Source: Rhodanobacteraceae bacterium
Lineage (GTDB): Bacteria; Pseudomonadota; Gammaproteobacteria; Xanthomonadales; Rhodanobacteraceae
Direction of reading: 5' to 3'
DNA: 64,000 nucleotides
Assembly (NCBI GenBank): GCA_030123585.1
Contig: CP126120.1
Coordinates: 1,364,001-1,428,000, forward strand
Position 1 is the stretch's first letter. The number at the start of each line of letters is the position of its first letter. A program made the translations under genes and the position numbers. Shown here one piece after another: positions 44,391 to 53,247 of this stretch. The notes beneath the pieces were generated by a model that saw only the letters and a list, made by a program, of their open reading frames with translations, was not told the DNA's origin and ran no database searches.

Positions 44391-45833
44391 ATGAACGCCA
44401 TGGTCCGTCTGCGCACCTTCTGCCTCGCCGCGCTGCTGCTGGCCGGATTCGCCGCGGCGGCGCCCGCGCATGCGCCAGCGACATGGCGCGAACAGCAGAT
44501 CGAAGCGATGGACAAGTCGGACGCGATCATGAAGCGCGCGCACGATCTGAAAGGTCTGCTGGCGCAGTACCAGGTGATGCGACGCGCCTATGCGGCGGAT
44601 GGCAAGCCCGCTTTTCGTGCGATTTTCGGTCAATACCTGTCCTGGTATCAGACCTTCCTCGGCGACTACAAGGATGCCGAACTCAGTTTCTCCATCGACC
44701 AGAAACCGTTGCGCGACGACAACCCCTCGCCGCTCTCGCAACCCGGCTGGCATCCGGTGCCGGCGCTCGACTACATTCCGCAACTCGCGAAAAAATACCG
44801 CGTGGTGTTCCTCAACGAGGCGCACAACATCGCGCTGACGCGCACGCTGACGGTGCGCCTGCTGAAGCCGCTGCGCGAGGAAGGTTTCAACGTGTTCGCG
44901 GTGGAGACCCTGTATGCGCCCGACATCCCCGCGCTCAACAAGCGCGGCTATCCCATTGCCCAAAGCGGCTTTTACACGCGCGAGCCGATCTATGCGGAAA
45001 TGGTGCGCACCGCGTTGAAGCTGGGCTACAAGGTGGTCGCCTACGAGGCCGATCCCGACCGCACGGGGGATGCGCGCGAAGCGCAGCAGGCCGAGCACCT
45101 GTGGAAGATCCTGAAAGACGATCCGCATGCGAAGCTGGTCGTCAATGCGGGTTATGGGCACATCCAGAAAACCGGCCAGTTCCTCGGCGCGCAATCGATG
45201 GCCGAACACTTCATCAAGGACTCCGGCATCAATCCGCTATCGGTGGAACAGACCGTCCTGATCCCGCACCTGGACCGCTCGATGGATCACCCGGATTACG
45301 ACGCCATCACCGGCGCCGTGCACCCGGACCAGCCCATCGTGTTCGTGGACAAGGACGGCAAGCCGTGGTCGCTCAGGCCCGGCTACGACGTCAGCGTGAT
45401 CTTCCCCGAAGAACGCTTCGCCAGCGGCCGTCCGACCTGGGCCGGGTTGTGGGGCGCGCGCGTCCCGTACCTCGTCAATGGCGCCGTCTGCCAGAACCAC
45501 TGGCCCTGCCTGGTCTCGGCGTTTTATGCCGACGAGGGCGACGACGCGATTCCCGCCGACCGCATGGTGCTGGATCCGGTGTCGCTGATGACCATCGACG
45601 ACGTCAAGATCACGCGGGGCGACTACAGCATCCCGATCGGCCAGCTCTACCTGCGTCCCGGCCAGCGTTACCGGCTGGTCATCAGCGGTGAGCGCGGCGA
45701 GCGGATCGGCACCACCACGATTGCGGTGTCCCGCACGTCGGGCGACCCTCCGGTATTGTCCGCGTTGCCGCCCGCGTCGGCGCGCGCGGCTTGCCCATCG
45801 GCGTCCTGCCCATCGACACCCGCCCAGCCATGA
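44391..45833 (+). CDS. Secreted protein with ChaN/EreA-like domain, 480 aa
   Basis: A signal peptide (FCLAALLLAGFAAAAPAHA) starts this 480-residue exported protein. The central part (YRVVFLNEAHNIALTRTLTVRLLKPLREEGFNVFAVETLYA, shown in pieces) has the glutamate/histidine pattern of the ChaN/EreA/Tiki erythromycin-esterase-like superfamily, with a later NAGYGHIQKTGQF. The function of this group is mostly unknown; heme binding and hydrolysis are both reported for relatives. The C-terminal 100 residues are unlike them. Its stop overlaps the RidA start (ATGA). Confidence 0.7.
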   Translation: MNAMVRLRTFCLAALLLAGFAAAAPAHAPATWREQQIEAMDKSDAIMKRAHDLKGLLAQYQVMRRAYAADGKPAFRAIFGQYLSWYQTFLGDYKDAELSFSIDQKPLRDDNPSPLSQPGWHPVPALDYIPQLAKKYRVVFLNEAHNIALTRTLTVRLLKPLREEGFNVFAVETLYAPDIPALNKRGYPIAQSGFYTREPIYAEMVRTALKLGYKVVAYEADPDRTGDAREAQQAEHLWKILKDDPHAKLVVNAGYGHIQKTGQFLGAQSMAEHFIKDSGINPLSVEQTVLIPHLDRSMDHPDYDAITGAVHPDQPIVFVDKDGKPWSLRPGYDVSVIFPEERFASGRPTWAGLWGARVPYLVNGAVCQNHWPCLVSAFYADEGDDAIPADRMVLDPVSLMTIDDVKITRGDYSIPIGQLYLRPGQRYRLVISGERGERIGTTTIAVSRTSGDPPVLSALPPASARAACPSASCPSTPAQP

Positions 45834-46258
45834 ACGACACGATCCGGACTTCTTCCGCGCCCGTGCCGGTCGGCGCGTATCCGCATGCGCGCCGCGTCGG
45901 CGATCTGCTGTTCCTCTCCGGCATCGGGCCGCGCACGCCGGGCAGCGATGCGATCCCCGGCAACGTGCACGACGCGAGCGGCAGGCTCATCGACCACGAC
46001 ATCGCGGCGCAGGCGCGCCAGGTTTTCGCCAACGTACGCGCAGTACTGGAAGCCAGCGGCGCACGCTGGGAAGATCTGGTGGACGTGACCGTGTTCCTCA
46101 CCGACATGGCGCGCGACTTCAAGGCCTACAACGCGGTGTGGACGGAATATTTTCCCGATCCGGCATCCGCGCCCTGCCGCACCACGCTCGGGATCACCGC
46201 GCTGCCGACGCCGATCGCGATCGAACTGAAGTGCATCGCGCGGATCGGAAACCGCTGA
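45830..46258 (+). CDS. RidA-family protein, 2-aminomuconate deaminase-like
   Basis: A 142-residue protein of the RidA/YjgF fold. It resembles 2-aminomuconate deaminase (AmnD) of pseudomonads: APVPVGAYPHARRVGDLLFLSGIG, ARQVFANVRAVLEASGARWEDLVDVTVFLTDM and PCRTTLGITALPTPIAIELKCIA. AmnD hydrolyses 2-aminomuconate to 4-oxalocrotonate in kynurenine degradation. The aldehyde dehydrogenase at 42057 would make that substrate. A general imine deaminase is the alternative. ATG 45830 overlaps the preceding stop by four bases. Confidence 0.82.
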   Translation: MNDTIRTSSAPVPVGAYPHARRVGDLLFLSGIGPRTPGSDAIPGNVHDASGRLIDHDIAAQARQVFANVRAVLEASGARWEDLVDVTVFLTDMARDFKAYNAVWTEYFPDPASAPCRTTLGITALPTPIAIELKCIARIGNR

Positions 46259-46282
46259 GTATCCCCTGCACGCGTTCGTCGA

Positions 46283-46666
46283 TCAGAACACGCTGGGCCC
46301 CTTGGTGCCCAGCGACATCTCCGCGGCCGCGAACACCAGTCCGACCACCATCACCACCACGCCCCACACGAACCAGCGGACCGTCGCGCGGTAATGCGGA
46401 ATCTCGTGGTCCTCGACCTGCAACGAACGGAACAGCGCGACCAGTTGCATCAGCACCGAGACCACCATCAACGTGGTGGACGCCGCGAACCGCCACGACC
46501 ACTCGCCCGGCGCCTCGAAGCCCCAGAAACGCAGGAAGGCGAGCGAAAAACCGACCAGCACCGAAATCGCGGTGATGATTCCAGAGCGGTAACCGTCGGG
46601 CGTGTAGCGCGCCGGTTCATCGGCTTCCCGCCGCGATGCCGCGGCGCCCGGATCGTGATCGCTCAT
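46283..46666 (-). CDS. Small inner-membrane protein of unknown function, 127 aa
   Basis: No family is recognised. The protein has a charged N-terminus of about 28 residues and three predicted membrane helices: GIITAISVLVGFSLAFLRFWGF, STTLMVVSVLMQLVALF and FVWGVVVMVVGLVFAAAEM. A short loop has HEIPHYRAT. It is convergent with the RidA gene (25 bp) and divergent from the 136-residue membrane protein. The start is ATG 46666. Confidence 0.7.
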   Translation of the reverse strand: MSDHDPGAAASRREADEPARYTPDGYRSGIITAISVLVGFSLAFLRFWGFEAPGEWSWRFAASTTLMVVSVLMQLVALFRSLQVEDHEIPHYRATVRWFVWGVVVMVVGLVFAAAEMSLGTKGPSVF

Positions 46667-46871
46667 CGTTCGCCCTCCGGCCCGTCTTGCGGTGACAGGC
46701 TACCGCACATTGAGCCCTTGCGGCGGGCCGCCCGTGCTGCATGGCCGTTCGCCTTGGCGCCACGAAGCCGTGGACCGGGTATCGTATTCCATTCGAACGG
46801 TACGGCGAGACGAGCTGAACGCTCGGCAACGCAAACGATGGTTCCCCCCGAACACCGGAAGGAGAACGACC

Positions 46872-47282
46872 ATGCTTCGCAAATCGGTTTCGGCGTTGCT
46901 GGCTTTGACGGGTCTGCTGATCGGCCTCGGCGGATTCGGCCACAGTTTCGGGGGCCGCAAGGCGCTCGATGCCGGCCTTGCATCGCTGCCGCTCGATGCG
47001 CACACGGACAAGCTGATCTACCTCGTGTGGTATTTCTGCGGCGGCTGCATGCTGGTTTTTGGCGTGATCGTGATCTGGGCCGCATGGAAGGCCATCCGTG
47101 GGATACGGAGCGCGCTGTTCGCGTCCGGACTCGTTGGCGCCTTCTACCTGCTGACCGGCGTGATCTCGCTCGCGTACATGCGCGAGCCGTTCTGGAGCGT
47201 GTTCGTGGTGCTGGGCGGGCTCGCGCTGGTTCTGTCGAGCGCGCTCGGTTTTGCTCCATCCGGGCGGCACACCCCATCGTGA
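46872..47282 (+). CDS. Small inner-membrane protein of unknown function, 136 aa
   Basis: A four-helix membrane protein (VSALLALTGLLIGLGGFGHS, LIYLVWYFCGGCMLVFGVIVIWAAW, LFASGLVGAFYLLTGVISLAY, FVVLGGLALVLSSALGF). ATG 46872 has a strong site (GGAAGGAGAA). The frame is open 60 codons further upstream but without a good start. No family is assigned. The stop lies 4 bp from the convergent hutG stop. Confidence 0.72.
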   Translation: MLRKSVSALLALTGLLIGLGGFGHSFGGRKALDAGLASLPLDAHTDKLIYLVWYFCGGCMLVFGVIVIWAAWKAIRGIRSALFASGLVGAFYLLTGVISLAYMREPFWSVFVVLGGLALVLSSALGFAPSGRHTPS

Positions 47283-47286
47283 ATTA

Positions 47287-48090
47287 TCAACCAGCGGCGT
47301 AATCCAGGCAGGTCTGCAGCAGCGCGCCAATCACGGCCTGCACCGGCGCAGCACGCTCGGGCAGGTATTCGAAACTGTCCTCGTCCATGTAGGTGCACTG
47401 GGCGAGTTCCAGTTGCACCGCTTCGACGCCGGCTGCCGGCTGGCCGTAGTGGCGCGTGATGTAGCCGCCCTTGAAGCGGCCGTTGACGACGTGGCTGTAG
47501 CGGCCGGTGGCGCCGTCGGCGTGTTCGCGCAGGACGTCGGTCAACAGTCCCTGCAAGGCGTGCGAGCAACTCGCGCCGGCGGCGGTGCCAAGATTGAAAT
47601 CCGGCAACTGTCCGTCGAAGAACAGCGGCACGCGGCTCCTGATCGAATGCCCGTCCCACAGCACCACGCGCGCGTGCAATGCGCGCATCCGCGCCAGCTC
47701 GCCCGCCAGCGCATCGTGGTACGGCTGCCAGTACATCGCCTTGCGCAACGCGATTTCCCTTGCGCCCGGCTCGTCGCCGGCCGCGTAGATCGGTTCGCCC
47801 GCGAAGGTCGTGACCGGCACCAGCGCGGTCTCGCTGCGGCCGGGATACAGCGCGTGGCCTTCAGGGTCGCGGTTCAGGTCCGCGACGTAACGCGACCAGC
47901 GCGGCGCGATCACCGACGCGCCGAGTTCGCGCGCGAACGCGTACAGCTTGCCCACGTGCCAGTCGGTGTCCGGCACCCGCTTGCCCACCACGCTGATCCG
48001 CGCGGAGACGGCCGCCGGCAACGCCGTGCCGTCGTGCGGCAGGCTGATCAGCAGCGGCGTTGTGCCCTGGTGTAGCGTGAAATCCGGCAT
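47287..48090 (-). CDS. hutG: N-formylglutamate amidohydrolase
   Basis: A 267-residue zinc hydrolase that splits N-formylglutamate to glutamate and formate, the last step of one histidine-degradation route. The motif PLLISLPHDGTALPAAV begins the family core. DTDWHVGKLYAFARELGAS and VLWDGHSIRSRVPLFFDGQLPDFNLGT hold metal and substrate ligands, and GRFKGGYITRHYGQP is conserved. No other hut gene is in the window. ATG 48090 is the start. It is convergent with a small membrane-protein gene and divergent from the glucan synthase. Confidence 0.93.
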   Translation of the reverse strand: MPDFTLHQGTTPLLISLPHDGTALPAAVSARISVVGKRVPDTDWHVGKLYAFARELGASVIAPRWSRYVADLNRDPEGHALYPGRSETALVPVTTFAGEPIYAAGDEPGAREIALRKAMYWQPYHDALAGELARMRALHARVVLWDGHSIRSRVPLFFDGQLPDFNLGTAAGASCSHALQGLLTDVLREHADGATGRYSHVVNGRFKGGYITRHYGQPAAGVEAVQLELAQCTYMDEDSFEYLPERAAPVQAVIGALLQTCLDYAAG

Positions 48091-48186
48091 CGCCTCATTC
48101 TAACCCTCTCTTCAATTTGCAAAATCTTCAGGCCCGTTCCCTTACCCTACGCGGTTTGTACGGCCACCGGCCAGTCGGGACGATCC

Positions 48187-50871
48187 TTGAACCAGCCACT
48201 CGCCATCGACGCACGACCGCGCCGCGCAACGGCTTTCGCGGCGGCGGTGCTGCTGGCGTTGCTGGTGGCTGCGCTGAACTTCGTGCTGTGGGCCGGGGCC
48301 GATCGTCCGACCAACGTGGTGCCGTGGGACGGCCAGGTCGCCGGTTTCGCGTACAGTCCGTTCCAGCGCTACCAAAGCCCGATGAACGGCACTTTCCCGA
48401 CCGACCAGGATGTCGATGCCGACCTCGCGCTGATGGCCAAACACACCCGCCGGGTGCGCGTGTACTCGGTGTTGCAGTACCCCGAGATCCCGCGCCTGGC
48501 GATGAAATACCACCTCGACGTGATGGCGGGCGCGTGGCTGGATCGCCGTACCGACAACAACGAGAAGGAGATCGATGCGCTGATCGCGCAGGCACGGCGC
48601 TGGCCCGACATCAAGCGCGTCGAGGTCGGCAACGAGGTGCTGCTGCGCAACGACATGAAGCCGGAAAAACTGATGGCGTACCTCGACCGCGTGCGCGCCG
48701 CGGTCCGCCAGCCGGTTTCGACCGCCGAACCCTGGGCCATCTGGGAGAAATACCCCGAGCTCGTCCAGCACGTCGATTTCATCACCGTGCACCTGCTGCC
48801 GTACTGGGACGGCGTGCCGCGCAAGGACGCGATCGGCACCGCGCTGCTGCATTACCAGCGCCTGCAGCAGCTCTATCCGCACAAGCGCATCGTGATCGGC
48901 GAGGTCGGCTGGCCGTCGAACGGCAACCGCATCCAGTTCGCCAGGCCGTCCATCGAAAACGAGGCGATCTTCCTGCGCGACTGGTTCCAGGTCGCGCGCG
49001 CGCAGCACCTCGACTACTACGTGATGGAAGCCATCGACCAGCCGTGGAAGCAGCAGGTTTCGGGCGGCGTCGAGGCGTACTGGGGCGTGTTCAACGCCAA
49101 CCGCCAGATGAAGTTCCCGATGACCGGGCCGGTGCTGGAAGATCCGACCTGGCCGTGGAAGGCGCTGGCGTCCGGACTGCTGGCGCTGATCCCGATGGTG
49201 TGGTTCGCGTGGCGCTTTGCGCGCTTCAAGCCGGCCGGACGCTTCGTGTTCCTGTGCCTGATCCAGCTCGCCGCCGCGCTGATCGTGTGGTCGGCGACGG
49301 TGCCGTTCCAGTTCTACCTCGACGTGGTGGACTGGGGCATGCTGATCGTGCTGTTCCCGGCGCAATTGGCGATCCTCGCGATCCTGCTGATCAACGGCTT
49401 CGAATTCGTCGAGGTGCTGTGGCGCAGGAAGTGGCTGCGCCATTTCGGCCTGCTCGAACCCGACCCGCCGGAACAACAGCCGTTCGTGTCGATCCACCTC
49501 GCCTGCCACAACGAACCGCCGGACATGGTGATCGCGACGCTCGATTCGCTGGCCGAACTCGACTACCGAAATTTCGAAGTGCTGGTGATCGACAACAACA
49601 CCAGGGACGAGGCGGTGTGGAAGCCGGTCGAACAGCGCTGCGCGGAACTGGGCGAGCGCTTCCGCTTCTTCCACCTCGACCCGTGGCCCGGCTTCAAGGC
49701 CGGCGCGCTCAACTACGGATTGAAGCAGACCGATCCGCGCGCGGACATCATCGCGGTGGTCGATGCGGACTACGTGGTGCGCAAGGATTGGCTGGCTGCG
49801 CTGACCGGCTATTTCCACGACCGCAACGTCGCGGTGGTGCAATGCCCGCAGGCACACCGCGATTACATGACCAACGCGTTCCGGCGCATGACCAACTGGG
49901 AGTTCGACGGCTTCTTCCGGATCGGCATGCACCACCGCAACGAACGCAACGCGATCATCCAGCACGGCACCATGACGATGGTGCGGCGCGTGGCGCTGGA
50001 AGGTACCGGCGGCTGGTCGGAATGGACCATCTGCGAGGACGCCGAGCTCGGCCTGCGCCTGATGCACGCGGGCTACGAAACCGTGTATGTCGACGAACTG
50101 ATGGGCAAGGGCCTGACGCCCGCCGACTTCCGCGCCTACAAGAGCCAGCGCTACCGCTGGGCGTTCGGCGCGATGCAGATATTGAAAGGCCGCTGGAACT
50201 GGATGGTGAAGAAGGGCCCGCTCAGCGCCGGCCAGCGCTTCCATTTCCTCACCGGCTGGTTCTCGTGGTTCGCCGACGCGCTGCACATGGTGTTCACCCT
50301 GATGGCGCTGGGCTGGACCGCGGGCATGTTGCTCGCGCCCACCCTCTTCAGCCTGCCGATGCGGCTGTTCCTGATTCCGGTGATGGGCTTCTTCGTCGCC
50401 AAGGCCGTATTCGGCATCGTGCTGTACCGCGCGCGCGTGCCGTGCGGCTGGCGCGACACGTTGATGGCGTCGATCGCCAGCATGGGCCTGTCGCACGCGA
50501 TCGCGCGCGGCATCTGGAACGGTTTGATCCACCAGAAGACCGCGTTCGTGCGCACGGCGAAAAGCCGGCGCCTGTCGGGCGGCGCGGCCGGCGCGCTGGG
50601 TCCCGTGCGCGAGGAACTGCTGATGTCGATCGCGCTGATCCTCGCGATCGTCGGCATGGCGCTCGACTTCGGTTCGCGCTATATCGAGGGCCAGTTGTGG
50701 ATGGTGATCCTGGGCGCGCAAGCCGTGCCCTACCTGTCCGCGCTGGTCGGCGCGCTCGTGGCACACTACGCGCACGACAAGCCGGCGCCGGCGACGCAGA
50801 TGGAATCGACGCCCGCGGACAGGAAAGCCACGCATGCAGAGCCGGTCGAGGCCCGCAGCGCCGCGACGTGA
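48187..50871 (+). CDS. Membrane GH17-GT2 beta-glucan synthase (NdvB/NdvC-like)
   Basis: An 894-residue inner-membrane enzyme. After one helix it has a periplasmic GH17-like domain (about residues 45-320; GFAYSPFQRYQ, VEVGNEVLLRND, IGEVGWPSNGN), two or three helices, and a cytosolic GT2 domain (about 445-700). The GT2 domain has VDADYVV (DxD), CEDAELGLRL and the processive motif QRYRW, followed by further helices. The same fusion occurs in Pseudomonas NdvB and Bradyrhizobium NdvB/NdvC, which make cyclic beta-1,3/1,6-glucans. The start is TTG 48187. The ndvA-like exporter at position 2 may move its product. Confidence 0.88.
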   Translation: MNQPLAIDARPRRATAFAAAVLLALLVAALNFVLWAGADRPTNVVPWDGQVAGFAYSPFQRYQSPMNGTFPTDQDVDADLALMAKHTRRVRVYSVLQYPEIPRLAMKYHLDVMAGAWLDRRTDNNEKEIDALIAQARRWPDIKRVEVGNEVLLRNDMKPEKLMAYLDRVRAAVRQPVSTAEPWAIWEKYPELVQHVDFITVHLLPYWDGVPRKDAIGTALLHYQRLQQLYPHKRIVIGEVGWPSNGNRIQFARPSIENEAIFLRDWFQVARAQHLDYYVMEAIDQPWKQQVSGGVEAYWGVFNANRQMKFPMTGPVLEDPTWPWKALASGLLALIPMVWFAWRFARFKPAGRFVFLCLIQLAAALIVWSATVPFQFYLDVVDWGMLIVLFPAQLAILAILLINGFEFVEVLWRRKWLRHFGLLEPDPPEQQPFVSIHLACHNEPPDMVIATLDSLAELDYRNFEVLVIDNNTRDEAVWKPVEQRCAELGERFRFFHLDPWPGFKAGALNYGLKQTDPRADIIAVVDADYVVRKDWLAALTGYFHDRNVAVVQCPQAHRDYMTNAFRRMTNWEFDGFFRIGMHHRNERNAIIQHGTMTMVRRVALEGTGGWSEWTICEDAELGLRLMHAGYETVYVDELMGKGLTPADFRAYKSQRYRWAFGAMQILKGRWNWMVKKGPLSAGQRFHFLTGWFSWFADALHMVFTLMALGWTAGMLLAPTLFSLPMRLFLIPVMGFFVAKAVFGIVLYRARVPCGWRDTLMASIASMGLSHAIARGIWNGLIHQKTAFVRTAKSRRLSGGAAGALGPVREELLMSIALILAIVGMALDFGSRYIEGQLWMVILGAQAVPYLSALVGALVAHYAHDKPAPATQMESTPADRKATHAEPVEARSAAT

Positions 50872-51477
50872 CACGCAAGGATCGATGTGGACGGACGACG
50901 CACATGCAGGCAGGGATTGGTGCGGCGCGACGCGTGCCGATCCGGTTTGACCTGTCGATTGCTGTGCGGACAGAACGACATCCCTGTCTTGATTCCGTTC
51001 GGCTCCAGCCGAGCGGGCTACTTTTGTTTCGGCAAAAATAGCCCAAACCATTGCGCCGGGTGTGTGTCGCTTTCACGCCGGCCATCCGTGGCCTCGTTCG
51101 TGGCGAGATCACAAGATCAGCTTCGACAGGGCTGCGCGCAGACTGCATCGGCAGGACTGCCGATGCGAACGCCACAGGCGGCCCGAAGGGCGAGCCACAG
51201 GGATGTGGCGAGTCATGCGCGCCAATCGGGGCCCCTCGGACGCGGCGAGCGGACGACGGAAAAGTCCGAAGGATGGCCCGCAGGATGCGGGCCGGTTCGC
51301 CGCCGGGACATGGACGTGCCGTCGGCGAACCCCGGCGCCGCGAACGGACCCGCAGCACATGGATGTGCGAAGGGCGCGTCCGCGGGGTCGCCTTCTCTTT
51401 GGCCACTTTCTCTTGGCGACGCAAGAGAAAGTGGCACGCCCGCCCGGGAGGCGGGCGGAAAAAGGACAGGGACGTCG
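50872..51477. repeat. 606-bp hairpin-rich intergenic region upstream of tamA
   Basis: The region holds no credible gene, although frames are open through it. A 31-bp hairpin CCACTTTCTCTTG / CAAGAGAAAGTGG lies near 51401-51432, GCCCGCCCGGGAGGCGGGC near 51439, and shorter inverted repeats elsewhere. The CTTTGGCCACTTTCTCTTGG string is a repeat type I associate with Xanthomonadales intergenic DNA. It may act as terminator for the glucan synthase or as a mobile repeat. Confidence 0.6.
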
Positions 51478-53247
51478 ATGTTGGCAAGATCACGCGCGTG
51501 GTCACTCTTGGTACTGGCGCTGCTCGCGCTCGCTTGCGCGCAAGGCGTGCGCGCCGACACCTTGAAGGTCGTCGTCAGCGGCGCCGACAAGGAACTCGCC
51601 GACGCCGTGCGCGCGCACCTGACCGCGAGTCAATACGCGAACCGCAAGGACGTCAGCGCCACCCAGGCGCGCGTGCTCGCCGACGACGCGCGCGAGCAGG
51701 CCGCCAAGGCGCTGCAACCGTACGGTTATTACAACGCCAGGGTCGACAGCCAGCTTGCGCAGCAGGGCGGCGCATGGGTGGTCAGCATCGAGGTCGCGCC
51801 GGGTCCCGTCACCAGGGTCGCGACGCTCGACGTGCAGGTGCCGGACATCGCGCTGAAACTGCCGCCGGTGCGCCGCGCGGTGCGCGCCTTCCATCCGCGC
51901 GCGGGCGAACGCATGGACGATGCGACCTACGAGGCCTCCAAGGCCGCGATCGGCAGCGCCCTGTTCGAAACCGGCTGGCTGGACGCCAAGGCGACCGAGC
52001 ACAAGGTCGAGGTGACGCGCGCCGACAACCGCGCCGCGATCCATCTGCACTACAGCGTCGGCGAACGCTACAAGCTCGGCGCGGTGACGTTCGAAGGCTC
52101 GCAGTTCCGTCCGGGCTTCCTGCAGCGCTACGTGCCCTGGGAATCCGGCGACTGGTATTCGCAGTCGAGCCTGCTCGATCTGCAGCAGGCGCTGAACGAC
52201 GCGGATTATTTCTCGATCGTCGATGTCGAACCCGAAGTTTCCAAGGCCAAGGATCACGTGGTGCCGGTGAAGGTCGTCGTCGCGCCCGCCAAACGCACCG
52301 TCTATACCACCGGCATCTTCGTCGGCACCGACACCGGCCCCGGCGTGCGCGCCGGCATCAAGCGGCGCTGGATCAATAGCCGCGGCCACACGCTCGACAA
52401 CCAAGTGCTGATCGCGCAGCGCCTGAAAACCGCGCAGGTCGTATACGGCATTCCGCGTCCCGGCCACGATCACGCCATTTTCAACCTCGGCATCGGCTAC
52501 CGCGACGAGAACACCAAGACTTCGGTGTCGCGCACGTTCTCGCTCGCCGCCAACGAAACCCGCGACTGGCACGGATGGGTGCGCACCATCGGCGTGCACC
52601 TGCTCTCCGGCACCTTCACCGTCGGCAATTCGCGCGGCAACATCAATATCCCCGGCATCGAGCGCGGCAGCAGCACCCTGATCTACCCCGAAATCGGCCT
52701 GACCAAAAAGGTCGCGGACAATCCACTGTTCGTGCGCAAGGGTTATTCGGTCAACCTGATCGCACGGGCCGGCCCCGGCATCGACACGCGCTTCGCGCAG
52801 ATGCTCGCCGACGTCACCTGGATCCACGCGCTCGGCCGCAACGACCGGCTGATCCTGCGCGGCAACGCCGGCATCACCAGCGTCGCGGATTTCAGCAAGC
52901 TGCCGCCGGAACTGCGCTTCTTCGTGGGCGGCGACCGCTCGATCCGCGGCTACGCGTATCAGGCGATCGGGCCGCGCAACAACTACGGGCTGGTGGTCGG
53001 CGGCCAACGGCTGCTGGTCGGCAGCGCCACCGTCGAACATTACTTCAACCGCGACTGGGGCATCGCCGCGTTCGTCGATTCCGGCGACGCGTTCGACGGC
53101 ACCGATTTCCACGCGCGCACTGGTGCGGGCCTCGGCCTGCGCTGGCGCTCACCGGTCGGGATGGTGCGCATCGATATCGGCGTGCCGATCAACGATCCCT
53201 ACTACCACGGTGCGCAACTGCACATCGTCATAGGACCTGACCTGTGA
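51478..53247 (+). CDS. tamA: Outer-membrane translocation protein TamA
   Basis: A 589-residue Omp85 protein of the translocation and assembly module. It has a signal peptide (LLVLALLALACAQGVRAD), then three POTRA-type domains (to about residue 275; LKVVVSGADKELADAV, YNARVDSQLA, YSVGERYKLGAVTFEG). A 16-strand barrel ends with GGDRSIRGYAYQ, which is the conserved lid/loop motif (RGY), and QLHIVIGPDL. The length is close to E. coli TamA (577). ATG 51478 is preferred over frames in the repeat DNA upstream. tamB follows with a 4-bp overlap. Confidence 0.93.
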   Translation: MLARSRAWSLLVLALLALACAQGVRADTLKVVVSGADKELADAVRAHLTASQYANRKDVSATQARVLADDAREQAAKALQPYGYYNARVDSQLAQQGGAWVVSIEVAPGPVTRVATLDVQVPDIALKLPPVRRAVRAFHPRAGERMDDATYEASKAAIGSALFETGWLDAKATEHKVEVTRADNRAAIHLHYSVGERYKLGAVTFEGSQFRPGFLQRYVPWESGDWYSQSSLLDLQQALNDADYFSIVDVEPEVSKAKDHVVPVKVVVAPAKRTVYTTGIFVGTDTGPGVRAGIKRRWINSRGHTLDNQVLIAQRLKTAQVVYGIPRPGHDHAIFNLGIGYRDENTKTSVSRTFSLAANETRDWHGWVRTIGVHLLSGTFTVGNSRGNINIPGIERGSSTLIYPEIGLTKKVADNPLFVRKGYSVNLIARAGPGIDTRFAQMLADVTWIHALGRNDRLILRGNAGITSVADFSKLPPELRFFVGGDRSIRGYAYQAIGPRNNYGLVVGGQRLLVGSATVEHYFNRDWGIAAFVDSGDAFDGTDFHARTGAGLGLRWRSPVGMVRIDIGVPINDPYYHGAQLHIVIGPDL

